DNA from: a virus
Virus record (IMG/VR): IMGVR_UViG_3300023174_000015
Coordinates: 1-36,983 of that record
Direction: 5' to 3' (one strand)
DNA length: 36,983 nucleotides
A program made the translations under genes and the position numbers. Numbering within the stretch: the stretch's first letter is position 1; the number at the start of each line of letters is the position of its first letter. Shown piece after piece: positions 1 through 5,864 of this stretch. Under the pieces are notes generated by a model. It saw only the letters and a program-made list of their open reading frames with translations, was not told the origin of the DNA and made no database searches.

Positions 1-36
1 CAGCTGCGCTCAGAACACAACGGAAGGTTTGTATGA
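1..36 (+). CDS. PD-(D/E)XK nuclease, 3' end (redundant copy)
   Basis: The first twelve codons (QLRSEHNGRFV then TGA) are in frame with, and identical to, the end of the nuclease gene at 35810-36892. On the circular genome this is the same gene end, not a second gene. Its TGA overlaps the ATG of the next gene at 33-36 (ATGA). Confidence 0.9.
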   Translation, partial: QLRSEHNGRFV

Positions 37-127
37 TAACGCCACCTATCCAAGACATTACTTTGCGTGATTATTTTGCAGCTTATGCCATGCAAGCAAT
101 CATTAACCGGTCAGACGCAAGATTTAC
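1..127. repeat. Terminal redundancy, left copy (circular contig join)
   Basis: Bases 1-127 are identical to bases 36857-36983, checked base by base. The repeat spans the end of the nuclease gene and the start of the 58-aa gene, so it does not lie at a gene boundary as true phage termini usually do. A length of exactly 127 matches a common maximum assembler k-mer, which favours a circular assembly join. Unit genome length is therefore 36,856 bp. Confidence 0.95.
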
Positions 128-209
128 AACAACATTGGAGTTTGTATCCGGCAAAGCGTATCAATATGCTGACGCCATGATCAAGGAGCGCAACCGTGAT
201 CCTTCGTGA
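33..209 (+). CDS. Small conserved phage protein (58 aa)
   Basis: The frame encodes 58 aa beginning MITPPIQDITLRDYFAAYAM. Its ATG overlaps the nuclease stop (ATGA at 33-36), and its TGA at 207-209 lies 14 nt inside the helicase gene, so it is tightly coupled on both sides. The T-L-R-D-Y-F-A-A core resembles a small protein I recognise from many phages and prophages, whose function is unknown to me. A clean SD is present upstream (GGAAGG at 21-26). It sits between the recombination nuclease and the helicase, which hints at a DNA-metabolism link by context only. Confidence 0.8.
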   Translation: MITPPIQDITLRDYFAAYAMQAIINRSDARFTTTLEFVSGKAYQYADAMIKERNRDPS

Positions 210-1902
210 CTACCAATCACGCTCGGTTGCCGATCTGTTTGCTTGGTGGACCAAGCACCAAGACAACGCCGATATTCCGTTGCTGGTGTTACCCACCGGT
301 TCCGGCAAGTCGGTGATCTGCGCCGAGATCGTGCGCCAGATGTGGGAGCAGTGGCCAGAGTACCGGCCACGCACCGTAGTGCTGGTGCCTAGCAAGGAGT
401 TGGCCGAGCAGAACGCTGGCAAATTGCAAGCATTGCTGCCGGACAACATACACGTTGGCTATGTCAGCGCTAGTCTGGGCAAAAAGCAGCATCATGCCGA
501 TGTGATTGTGGCCACCATTGGCAGCATCCACAAAAGCGCCCATCTGCTAGGTGACATCAAGGTGGTGATCATTGACGAAGCTCACCTGGTGAGCCCCAAA
601 GCATCTGACGCCGGCATGTACCGCACGTTTTTGGCCAAGCTGGGCGAGATCTGCCAATTCAGGACCGTGGGCATGACGGCCACACCGTTTAGGGGCAACC
701 AAGTATGGCTGACCGATGGCGATGAACCGCTGTTTAGCGGCATTGCGTCTAACGTCACCATGCGTGAACTGCTGGACCAAGAATTTTTGGCGCCACTGGT
801 CCCGCCGGCGGTCAAGATGACCACCCGCATTGATGCCAGCCAAGTTGGCATATCTAATGGCGACTACAAAGTCGGTGAGCTGTCTGCTGTGGTGGACACG
901 TACTTGTTGCAAGTGGCTAGGGAAGCCGTCTATATGGCCTCACAACGCACCAAATGGATTGCCTTCACACCAAGTGTTGCCAACGCTGAAAGCCTTGCAG
1001 ACAAGTTATGTGAGCTTGGTATTGGTAGCGCTGTGGTGTGCGGTGAGACACCGGCGCCGGAGCGTGCAGATTTGATACGCCAATTTAAAGCCGGCCAGAT
1101 CCATTGTTTGGTTACCGTGCTGGCGCTGTCTGTTGGTTTTGATGTGCCGGATGTTGATTGCATCATCTGGTGCCGGCCTACCAGGTCACCGGTGCTGTAT
1201 GTGCAGGGCATGGGCCGAGGCACACGAATTGCAGACGGCAAGACTGATTGTCTGGTGCTAGACTTTACTGACACAGTGGAGCGCCTTGGACCGGTAGACA
1301 TCATCAAAGGCCGAGCCAAGGTTAAGCGCAGTGATGATCAGGAAGGGCCGTACAGCATTTGCCCAGAATGCGGTGAACGCAACGCACCAGCTGCGCTAGT
1401 GTGCGTGCATTGTGGCGCCATTATCAGGGAAGAAATAGCTGAGCCCATGGACGCCAAGGTGTCTTATGCCGCACTGCTGTCAGCACAACGTGCAGAGATC
1501 ACAACTTGGCACGATGTCACAAGGGTTGACTACAAGCTGCACCGCAAGCCTGGCAAGCCTGACAGCATGAGAGTGGACTATTACAGCGGTTTGTTGCGTG
1601 TGGCCAGCGAATGGGTATGCTTTGAGCACACCGGCTATGCCAGACAAAAGGCAGAGCAATGGTGGGTTAAATTGCTTAACACAAAGGCAGGTTTGATTAA
1701 AGTTCCTGAAACTGTAGTTACTGCTTTGAAATTAATTGAAGCCATAAAAAGCGTACATGAAAAACAAGGCTTTGTTGGTTTTACAGAACCAACCCGCATT
1801 GCAACCAAACAAAACGGAAAATTTACAGAGGTCAAAGAATATGAATTTAGCAGAACTAAACGCCATCAAGATGCATTTGAACAAGCAACTGAAAGAGCTT
1901 GA
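196..1902 (+). CDS. DEAD/DEAH-box superfamily 2 helicase
   Basis: A 568-aa SF2 helicase that should use ATP to remodel DNA during replication or recombination. Motif I is PTGSGKS (residues 33-39), motif II is DEAH (127-130), motif III is TATP (161-164), and motif VI is the Q-x2-G-R-G-x-R run near residue 337. A C-x2-C ... C-x2-C zinc ribbon follows near residues 389-410. A C-terminal segment (about 440-500, with EWVCFEHTGYAR) resembles a domain I recall from phage helicases and polymerases. The start is GTG at 196, supported by AAGGAG at 183-188 with 7-nt spacing. It lies downstream of the Sak4/DUF669/nuclease set on the circle and probably works with it. Confidence 0.93.
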   Translation: MILRDYQSRSVADLFAWWTKHQDNADIPLLVLPTGSGKSVICAEIVRQMWEQWPEYRPRTVVLVPSKELAEQNAGKLQALLPDNIHVGYVSASLGKKQHHADVIVATIGSIHKSAHLLGDIKVVIIDEAHLVSPKASDAGMYRTFLAKLGEICQFRTVGMTATPFRGNQVWLTDGDEPLFSGIASNVTMRELLDQEFLAPLVPPAVKMTTRIDASQVGISNGDYKVGELSAVVDTYLLQVAREAVYMASQRTKWIAFTPSVANAESLADKLCELGIGSAVVCGETPAPERADLIRQFKAGQIHCLVTVLALSVGFDVPDVDCIIWCRPTRSPVLYVQGMGRGTRIADGKTDCLVLDFTDTVERLGPVDIIKGRAKVKRSDDQEGPYSICPECGERNAPAALVCVHCGAIIREEIAEPMDAKVSYAALLSAQRAEITTWHDVTRVDYKLHRKPGKPDSMRVDYYSGLLRVASEWVCFEHTGYARQKAEQWWVKLLNTKAGLIKVPETVVTALKLIEAIKSVHEKQGFVGFTEPTRIATKQNGKFTEVKEYEFSRTKRHQDAFEQATERA

Positions 1903-2044
1903 GGACATCCAGATCACATGCCTGCGTTGTGAGCATTTAAAGGCTGGCTACCGGTGTCAAAAATTTGACGCCAAGCCACCGGCTGAATGGATACATGGTC
2001 CTGTTGACTGTGAGCATTGGTCGTGGGATTGCATTCCCTTCTAG
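1841..2044 (+). CDS. Cys-rich small protein, possible zinc binder
   Basis: A 67-aa protein starting MNLAELNAIK. I chose ATG 1841 because AGAGG lies 9 nt upstream (1827-1831); a longer frame from 1757 would overlap the helicase far more. It still overlaps the helicase by 62 nt in another frame. The C-terminal half has CLRC, then C39, C57 and C63 with nearby His, and ends W-D-C-I-P-F. This pattern resembles small phage Cys-rich proteins that often follow helicases or recombination genes. The stop TAG is part of the palindromic operator at 2041-2055. Confidence 0.78.
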   Translation: MNLAELNAIKMHLNKQLKELEDIQITCLRCEHLKAGYRCQKFDAKPPAEWIHGPVDCEHWSWDCIPF

Positions 2045-2058
2045 CAATATGCTAGAAT
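2029..2058 (+). promoter_or_regulatory. Putative sigma70-like promoter overlapping a palindromic operator
   Basis: TAGAAT at 2053-2058 is a good -10. A weak -35 (TTGCAT, 2029-2034) lies 18 bp upstream. The -10 is embedded in the operator CTAGCAATATGCTAG (2041-2055), a perfect 6-bp-arm palindrome with a 3-bp spacer. The same site plus AATTCA (one base different) recurs at the rightward early promoter near 32902. A bound repressor would block this promoter, which would drive the accessory genes from 2084. Confidence 0.65.
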
Positions 2059-2083
2059 TCAGTGGACTTAACAAAGGAGAAGA

Positions 2084-2284
2084 ATGATGAAAGCAGTACC
2101 CGCTAAATACTTTGCGTTTCCCCCGTATTGCGCCAAAGACCTTGGCGGCAAGATGGGCTGGTGGGGCGTAATAAACCGCGATGGCTTTAATTGTCTGACG
2201 TTTCCCGAAAAGCTAGGGGCAGTGGTGACAACCGAAGAACGGGCAAAACAAATTGCAGATGAGTGGAACAAAAAATTTTTATGA
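2084..2284 (+). CDS. Small hypothetical phage protein (66 aa)
   Basis: First gene after the operator-promoter at 2029-2058. AGGAG at 2075-2079 serves either ATG 2084 (4-nt spacing) or ATG 2087 (7-nt spacing); the second is the more usual distance, so the true product may be 65 aa. The protein is aromatic-rich, has GWWGVINRDGFN, and ends with a helix ERAKQIADEWNKKF. I do not recognise a domain. Its TGA overlaps the next ATG (2281-2284). Confidence 0.72.
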   Translation: MMKAVPAKYFAFPPYCAKDLGGKMGWWGVINRDGFNCLTFPEKLGAVVTTEERAKQIADEWNKKFL

Positions 2285-2445
2285 GCAATTTTCAAATTTG
2301 GGAGCAACAAAACCTGGCTCGATTTGCACAGGAAGCAAACGAAAAAATGCTGGAACAACAAAAAGAGATTGAGCAGCTGCGCGATGATTTGCGTGTGGCC
2401 ATTGACGCATACCGACAACTCATAAAGGAGCACCATGAAAATTAA
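2281..2445 (+). CDS. Small coiled-coil protein (54 aa)
   Basis: The start ATG at 2281 overlaps the previous stop (ATGA). An in-frame start at 2263 exists but would overlap further and has no ribosome site. Residues of about 13-45 (EANEKMLEQQKEIEQLRDDL within it) show heptad-like spacing typical of a coiled coil. I cannot assign a function. Its last codons contain the AAAGGAG that serves as ribosome site for the gene at 2435. Confidence 0.65.
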   Translation: MSNFQIWEQQNLARFAQEANEKMLEQQKEIEQLRDDLRVAIDAYRQLIKEHHEN

Positions 2446-2626
2446 AGACTATTTTCAAGACATATTTGGTGAGTTTGAACTGGAGCCCAGTGACTTTGCC
2501 GAAATCGTATTCCGTGCTGGTTGGAACAGCGCAATGGATGAGGCATCTAAAAGGGTTGGTGATTTGCCGTTTGGTAAAGACACCCAAAACAGTTTTAAAA
2601 TTTGGATCAAGGAGATAAAAGAATGA
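2435..2626 (+). CDS. Small hypothetical phage protein (63 aa)
   Basis: The ATG follows AAAGGAG at 2425-2431 at short, normal spacing. The protein is acidic in its first half and contains AEIVFRAGWNSAMDEASKRV, a segment resembling the helix common in small phage accessory proteins (R-A-G-W-x2-A). No catalytic motif is visible. The last codons carry AAGGAG (2609-2614), the ribosome site for the next gene, and the stop overlaps its ATG. Confidence 0.7.
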   Translation: MKIKDYFQDIFGEFELEPSDFAEIVFRAGWNSAMDEASKRVGDLPFGKDTQNSFKIWIKEIKE

Positions 2627-2799
2627 CTGGCTGGCGTAAACGACAAATTTCTGATGACGATGACATTCAAGAATATGTGCGCCCGTGGATTGGGCTGACG
2701 GAGGAGGAAGCTGAAGATATTTGGCGGTCTTATGCGATGCACACGCCCGCAAAATTAGCCAAAGCTATTGAAGCCAAACTTAAGGAGAAGAACACATGA
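2623..2799 (+). CDS. Small protein with GLTEEE ... IEAKLKEKN module (58 aa)
   Basis: ATG 2623 has AAGGAG at 2609-2614 (8-nt spacing) and overlaps the previous stop (ATGA), which is why I prefer it to an upstream start at 2602. The protein has an acidic N-terminal stretch (SDDDDIQEY) and then WIGLTEEEAEDIW and AIEAKLKEKNT. The same C-terminal module recurs in the gene at 3080-3466. I recognise the W-x-G-L-T-x-E-E segment from small accessory proteins of Burkholderiales phages; its role is unknown to me. The final codons double as the ribosome site of the next gene. Confidence 0.72.
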   Translation: MTGWRKRQISDDDDIQEYVRPWIGLTEEEAEDIWRSYAMHTPAKLAKAIEAKLKEKNT

Positions 2800-3083
2800 C
2801 ACAAGATAAAGAAAACTTAGAACCAAGCACAATTGTTTTTCATAACACCAATGTAGATTGGGTAATGCGTATCACTGCTGATAGACGCATTGAAGTCAAT
2901 GAAGGTGTTGAAGTGACTGAAGCGGCGCAGAAAGTCTTAGATGCCATGCAGCAGTTGTTGACAAAAGGTCTTGATAAAGCTGTTGCTGATGAGCGTGAGG
3001 CGTGTGCAAATGTGTGTGAAGACAGCGTTGAATATGCTGGTGATGAATTGGCAAGACAAATCCGAGCAAGGGGACAAGCATGA
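2796..3083 (+). CDS. Conserved phage accessory protein (95 aa)
   Basis: The ATG overlaps the previous stop, with AAGGAG at 2783-2788 upstream. Residues 20-52 (with ITADRRIEVNEGVEVTEAA) resemble an N-terminal module I have seen in phage accessory proteins. The C-terminal EREACANVCED ... RQIRARGQA resembles another widespread small module (E-R-E-A-C-A-x-V-C-E). It may therefore be a mosaic of two common accessory modules. No enzymatic motif is seen. Confidence 0.75.
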   Translation: MTQDKENLEPSTIVFHNTNVDWVMRITADRRIEVNEGVEVTEAAQKVLDAMQQLLTKGLDKAVADEREACANVCEDSVEYAGDELARQIRARGQA

Positions 3084-3466
3084 ACGCAATTGAACAACTT
3101 AAATCCGTGCTTTGCGACCCAACTGGAAAGTGTTGCATTAAAGGGTCGGAAGAAGACCGTGCAATTGTTGATCGGGCATTACAAGCCTTGGCACAGCCAG
3201 AGCAGGAGCCTGTGGCGTGGTCTATGTTTAAACGTGGACGCCTTGAGTCATTTTGGATGGACAAAGGGGATGCTTACGATTATGAATTTACATCTGAGCA
3301 CGAATGGAAACCCCTCTACACCACCCCACCACAGCGCACATGGGTAGGGCTTACAGAGGAAGATTTAAAACTACTATCTGCTGAATGGCGAATTGTTTAT
3401 GGCGCATGGATGGATGACTTTGCCAAAGACATTGAAGCCAAACTCAAGGAGAAGAATTTTGACTGA
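3080..3466 (+). CDS. Modular phage accessory protein with EPVAW and GLTEED segments (128 aa)
   Basis: Starts with ATGA overlap at 3080. The middle contains QEPVAWSMF, PLYTTPPQRTWVGLTEED and the end has DIEAKLKEKNFD. The EPVAW ... PLYTTPPQ arrangement is one I recognise from mosaic phage accessory proteins of beta- and gammaproteobacterial phages, with no established function. The last module matches the end of the 58-aa gene at 2623-2799 in both protein and DNA, suggesting duplication or exchange of a cassette end. Its end carries AAGGAG (3446-3451) for the next gene. Confidence 0.78.
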   Translation: MNAIEQLKSVLCDPTGKCCIKGSEEDRAIVDRALQALAQPEQEPVAWSMFKRGRLESFWMDKGDAYDYEFTSEHEWKPLYTTPPQRTWVGLTEEDLKLLSAEWRIVYGAWMDDFAKDIEAKLKEKNFD

Positions 3467-3638
3467 AGAAGCAAAAATTATTTATGGCCTTAACAAGGAT
3501 GACTGGAAAGATATTGTTGATGCCATAGCCAAAGTTCGTGATGGCAGGGGGATTTACTTGGCGTGTAAACCTGCTGACGTATTACAAGATTGGTTTCTTG
3601 CATGGGGCACGGCAAAAATTAAGGAGAAGAACACATGA
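3459..3638 (+). CDS. Small accessory protein with TTG start (59 aa)
   Basis: I place the start at TTG 3459 because AAGGAG (3446-3451) is 7 nt upstream and the frame begins LTEEAKIIYG; it overlaps the preceding gene by 8 nt. Upstream ATGs in frame lie deep in the preceding gene and lack ribosome sites. The protein reads as a short helical accessory protein and ends in AKIKEKNT, the same KEKNT ending as the gene at 2623-2799. Function unknown. Confidence 0.65.
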   Translation: MTEEAKIIYGLNKDDWKDIVDAIAKVRDGRGIYLACKPADVLQDWFLAWGTAKIKEKNT

Positions 3639-3859
3639 AATCTAGGCACCACGCAATTCGTGAACTGTTGCTGGCGTCTGAAGATGGTCTAACTGTCAAT
3701 CAACTTGCCGAATATTTTGGAGCAACCACCAAAACCATTTGCAAGACGCTAAAGACCGTTTGCGGTGTGTACATTGACCGTTGGACGGGACCAAGCCGAG
3801 GTCAGTATACGGCGGTGTATATGTGCGTGGAAACGCCTGAGAACGCCCCGCGTCCTTAA
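3635..3859 (+). CDS. Predicted HTH protein of the accessory operon (74 aa)
   Basis: The ATG overlaps the previous stop and follows AAGGAG at 3621-3626. Residues 5-40 (AIRELLLASEDGLTVNQLAE followed by YFGATTKTICKTLKT) fit a helix-turn-helix or winged-helix fold that reads a DNA half-site. The C-terminal half has VYIDRWTGPSRGQY and ends PENAPRP. I recognise this layout from small phage proteins of unknown target. It is the last rightward gene; its TAA overlaps the stop of the convergent endolysin gene (3856-3859). Confidence 0.75.
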   Translation: MKSRHHAIRELLLASEDGLTVNQLAEYFGATTKTICKTLKTVCGVYIDRWTGPSRGQYTAVYMCVETPENAPRP

Positions 3860-4278
3860 GCGTAAAGGCGTGTGCCAGCCTTGTCAATAATCAGCTTACT
3901 CTTGCGTGGCGCGGCGCCGGCTACGTTAGGTATGCTGATGTGGGTCCAACGGTCAAACTCACGGATCACTTGGTCATAACCCAAGTCACTGGCGATGATG
4001 GCCTTGACAACCTCATCTGGCGTCATAGCGGGTACACGAATATCAGCAGCGCAGCCGATGCGATGCTGAGAAGTGTCTTTGCTGCCCACAGCATCATTGA
4101 CAGCTTTTGATCGGAAAGCTGAATTGACCATGATGGGCTTTCCTCCAAGTATTGTTTTGACTTGTTCAAGAAATTCTGCAAGACGTTGGAGGTTTGCAAG
4201 TTCTGTTTCATTAGGGATGTTGTCAAATTCACGATGGTCTGTGTGCGTTAGTTCCGCAAGGCTAAAGTGTTCAGTCAT
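3856..4278 (-). CDS. Peptidase M15-type endolysin (D-Ala-D-Ala carboxypeptidase-like)
   Basis: A 140-aa zinc peptidase predicted to cut peptidoglycan cross-links at lysis. The fold family is Peptidase_M15_3: S-A-F-R-S (53-57), then S-Q-H-R-I-G-C-A-A-D (70-79), giving zinc ligands His72 and Asp79, with the third, His113, in WTHIS. I start at ATG 4278, which overlaps the holin stop (4275-4278, ATGA); the longer frame to 4365 would run into the holin gene. No signal peptide is visible, consistent with holin-dependent release. It is the last gene of the leftward operon. Confidence 0.92.
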   Translation of the reverse strand: MTEHFSLAELTHTDHREFDNIPNETELANLQRLAEFLEQVKTILGGKPIMVNSAFRSKAVNDAVGSKDTSQHRIGCAADIRVPAMTPDEVVKAIIASDLGYDQVIREFDRWTHISIPNVAGAAPRKSKLIIDKAGTRLYA

Positions 4279-4769
4279 TTTGTGGGCGTAGATTGGTGGA
4301 GAAGATCGTCTTTGGCCTGTGAGCCAGCAGACGAACCAAAATAAAACGCAATGATGCCGGTCCACGCAGTGCCAAGCGACCCCAGCATCAACATCAGGGC
4401 GTCAGACGCCTTAAAGGTTTCAGTCATCATGCCAATCAGAATGCCAAAGAACCCGATGGTGACCGACACAGCCAGAACAGCAGGGATGTACGAACGGGTT
4501 TCGGCCTGCATTTCACGCGCAGACTTCCTGTCTTCAACATTCAACTTGGCAAAGTCCAGACCCATCTCTTGGGCACGCGCCGCCATAGCCACTTCAGCCT
4601 GCTTCAAAAGCATGATCTGATCTGCGCTCAGTTTGCCTTCGCTGATCGTGGACTGGACGTCTTTGGGGTCAATCCCGATGGCTTTTGACACCGCCTCAAT
4701 AGCGAGGCCAGCAAGAGGGCCACCCAGCGCAGTGGCTATGGTGGGCGCAATCGTTTTTAACCAATCCAT
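4275..4769 (-). CDS. Holin, 3TM family
   Basis: A 164-aa membrane protein next to the endolysin. Hydrophobic stretches lie at about residues 8-28, 95-115 and 124-145. The central and C-terminal part (SAREMQAETRSYIPAVLAV, and LGSLGTAWTGIIAFYFGSS) matches my recollection of the 'holin of 3TMs' family first noted in gene-transfer agents. It should form the membrane lesion that releases the endolysin. The start ATG at 4769 overlaps the preceding gene by 1 nt. Confidence 0.85.
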   Translation of the reverse strand: MDWLKTIAPTIATALGGPLAGLAIEAVSKAIGIDPKDVQSTISEGKLSADQIMLLKQAEVAMAARAQEMGLDFAKLNVEDRKSAREMQAETRSYIPAVLAVSVTIGFFGILIGMMTETFKASDALMLMLGSLGTAWTGIIAFYFGSSAGSQAKDDLLHQSTPTK

Positions 4770-5032
4770 TATTTTCCTTTCTGACGCTCTTCGAGCAGAG
4801 TTACTTTAACAAACAAACTGTTAATCTCTTTGTAGATTTCTTCCTTCAGTTTGTGCCGAGCTTCAGCCGACAATGGACTGTCTGTGGGTACGCCTTGGGA
4901 TGTAATCAGCGCAGGCATAGACCCCTCAATTTTGGTCAACCAAGTGTTGAAAGAAGATACTTCGCCAAGGAGCCACGCAAGTGATGCCACCACAATGGGG
5001 ATCACCGCTTTCATCACATCTGCCCAATTCAT
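4769..5032 (-). CDS. Small membrane protein of the lysis cassette (87 aa)
   Basis: One N-terminal membrane segment (about residues 8-24, AVIPIVVASLAWLLG) is followed by a hydrophilic region that ends in a helical, charged stretch (KLKEEIYKEINSLFVKVTLL). This N-in helix plus coiled-coil design fits accessory lysis proteins such as i-spanin-like or antiholin-like proteins, but no family is certain. It overlaps the holin start by 1 nt and has a 1-nt gap to the upstream gene. Confidence 0.75.
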   Translation of the reverse strand: MNWADVMKAVIPIVVASLAWLLGEVSSFNTWLTKIEGSMPALITSQGVPTDSPLSAEARHKLKEEIYKEINSLFVKVTLLEERQKGK

Positions 5033-5033
5033 A

Positions 5034-5522
5034 TCAATTCCTCAGTTTGTACATAATAAATGCAAACGTACCCCAACCAACAAATCCCGCCGCAAGAATA
5101 GAAGCAACCCCGATCAGCAGGATGTTTACCGTCTCTGCCAGATTCTCCCGTTTTCTCTTGGCCTTGGCTTCTGCTTCACGTTCCTCACGTTTACGGTTGG
5201 CCACAATCATGTTGTACTGCGCTTGGATCGCTTCCCAAACATCGCCCTGACCAGAGTAGATCAATTGCTCTCTCAATTGTTTTTCTGCATCCCGCAACGC
5301 CTTGGCCTGCATCACTGCGTTAACCGCCTGACCCATATCAGACTGCGGCTTTTTCTTTTCGTGTACCGCCGCCTTGGCTACGGTGTCTCTGTGTTCAAAA
5401 AACTTAATCAGATCGCCACTGCACTCTTGCAGGTCTTTGCCCATCTGGATGGCTTCTTTGACCCCAGCAATCGTGCTCTTTGCTATTGCAAATGCCGCAC
5501 CGATAGTAATCGGGTCAATCAT
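5034..5522 (-). CDS. Membrane-anchored protein with C-terminal TM helix (162 aa)
   Basis: Begins MIDPITIGAAFAIAKSTIAG and has a long charged, coiled-coil-prone middle (residues of about 100-130, rich in R, K, E). A single transmembrane helix near the C-terminus (NILLIGVASILAAGFVGWGT) would leave a short tail. I recall similar architecture in proteins of aquatic phages placed in lysis or late regions, without known function. The start overlaps the upstream gene's coding end within the coupled lysis cassette. Confidence 0.75.
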   Translation of the reverse strand: MIDPITIGAAFAIAKSTIAGVKEAIQMGKDLQECSGDLIKFFEHRDTVAKAAVHEKKKPQSDMGQAVNAVMQAKALRDAEKQLREQLIYSGQGDVWEAIQAQYNMIVANRKREEREAEAKAKRKRENLAETVNILLIGVASILAAGFVGWGTFAFIMYKLRN

Positions 5523-5740
5523 TTGTCCTGTTTCGTGTCTAACTTATCAAAAATCTTGCCTAGCATTTCTTTAATCTCATCAATGTCACGGCGGTAATCG
5601 TCCTTGGCAATATAGGTGTGGGGCATCTGACGCACATCAACATCAAGGCGCTCAATGGCCTTGGTGATATCGTTTAGAACCCACCCACCGAAGAACGCAG
5701 CCAAACCCAAAGCAACATTAAAGAACGTCTGGCTGTCCAT
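5519..5740 (-). CDS. Small N-terminal TM protein (73 aa)
   Basis: An N-terminal hydrophobic helix (residues 6-22, FFNVALGLAAFFGGWVL) precedes a charged helical region (DYRRDIDEIKEMLGKIFDKL). The pattern is that of small phage membrane proteins with a coiled coil. It belongs to the coupled run of membrane proteins before the holin. An i-spanin-like role is possible but there is no partner lipoprotein with a lipobox that I can see. Confidence 0.72.
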   Translation of the reverse strand: MDSQTFFNVALGLAAFFGGWVLNDITKAIERLDVDVRQMPHTYIAKDDYRRDIDEIKEMLGKIFDKLDTKQDK

Positions 5741-5864
5741 CTTTTTTATCCTGGAGTTGTTGGTTAATGGACTGTATCACTGGCGCAACCACGCCATACG
5801 GCGCAAGCATGAGCGCGTTGTTTATGACGGCCAGTTCTTGAGGGGTTAGAGTTAAAGTGATCAT
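5718..5864 (-). CDS. Small conserved phage protein (48 aa)
   Basis: Found from the junctions: ATG at 5864-5862 overlaps the tail-fibre stop (ATGA, 5861-5864), and the frame reads MITLTLTPQELAVINNALML then APYGVVAPVIQSINQQL before TAA at 5718. It overlaps the next gene by 23 nt. The pattern 'x-L-T-P-x-E-L ... A-L ... P-Y-x2-V ... I ... I-x2-Q' matches a very short, widespread phage protein I recognise, found after tail-fibre genes and of unknown function. Confidence 0.72.
   Translation of the reverse strand: MITLTLTPQELAVINNALMLAPYGVVAPVIQSINQQLQDKKDGQPDVL

Noticed and set aside
1-127. Physical direct terminal repeat
   Set aside because: Length equals an assembler k-mer, it lies inside genes, and headful-type terminase genes are present.
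545-550. Additional TGCTAG half-sites inside the helicase and virion genes
   Set aside because: Isolated half-sites within genes with no second arm and no promoter nearby.
1757-2044. Longer version of the Cys-rich gene
   Set aside because: Would overlap the helicase by 146 nt and lacks a ribosome site; ATG 1841 has one.
4851-5597. 248-codon plus-strand frame over the lysis cassette
   Set aside because: Antisense to two well-coupled membrane genes; Cys/Leu/Arg-biased with no domain and no ribosome site.
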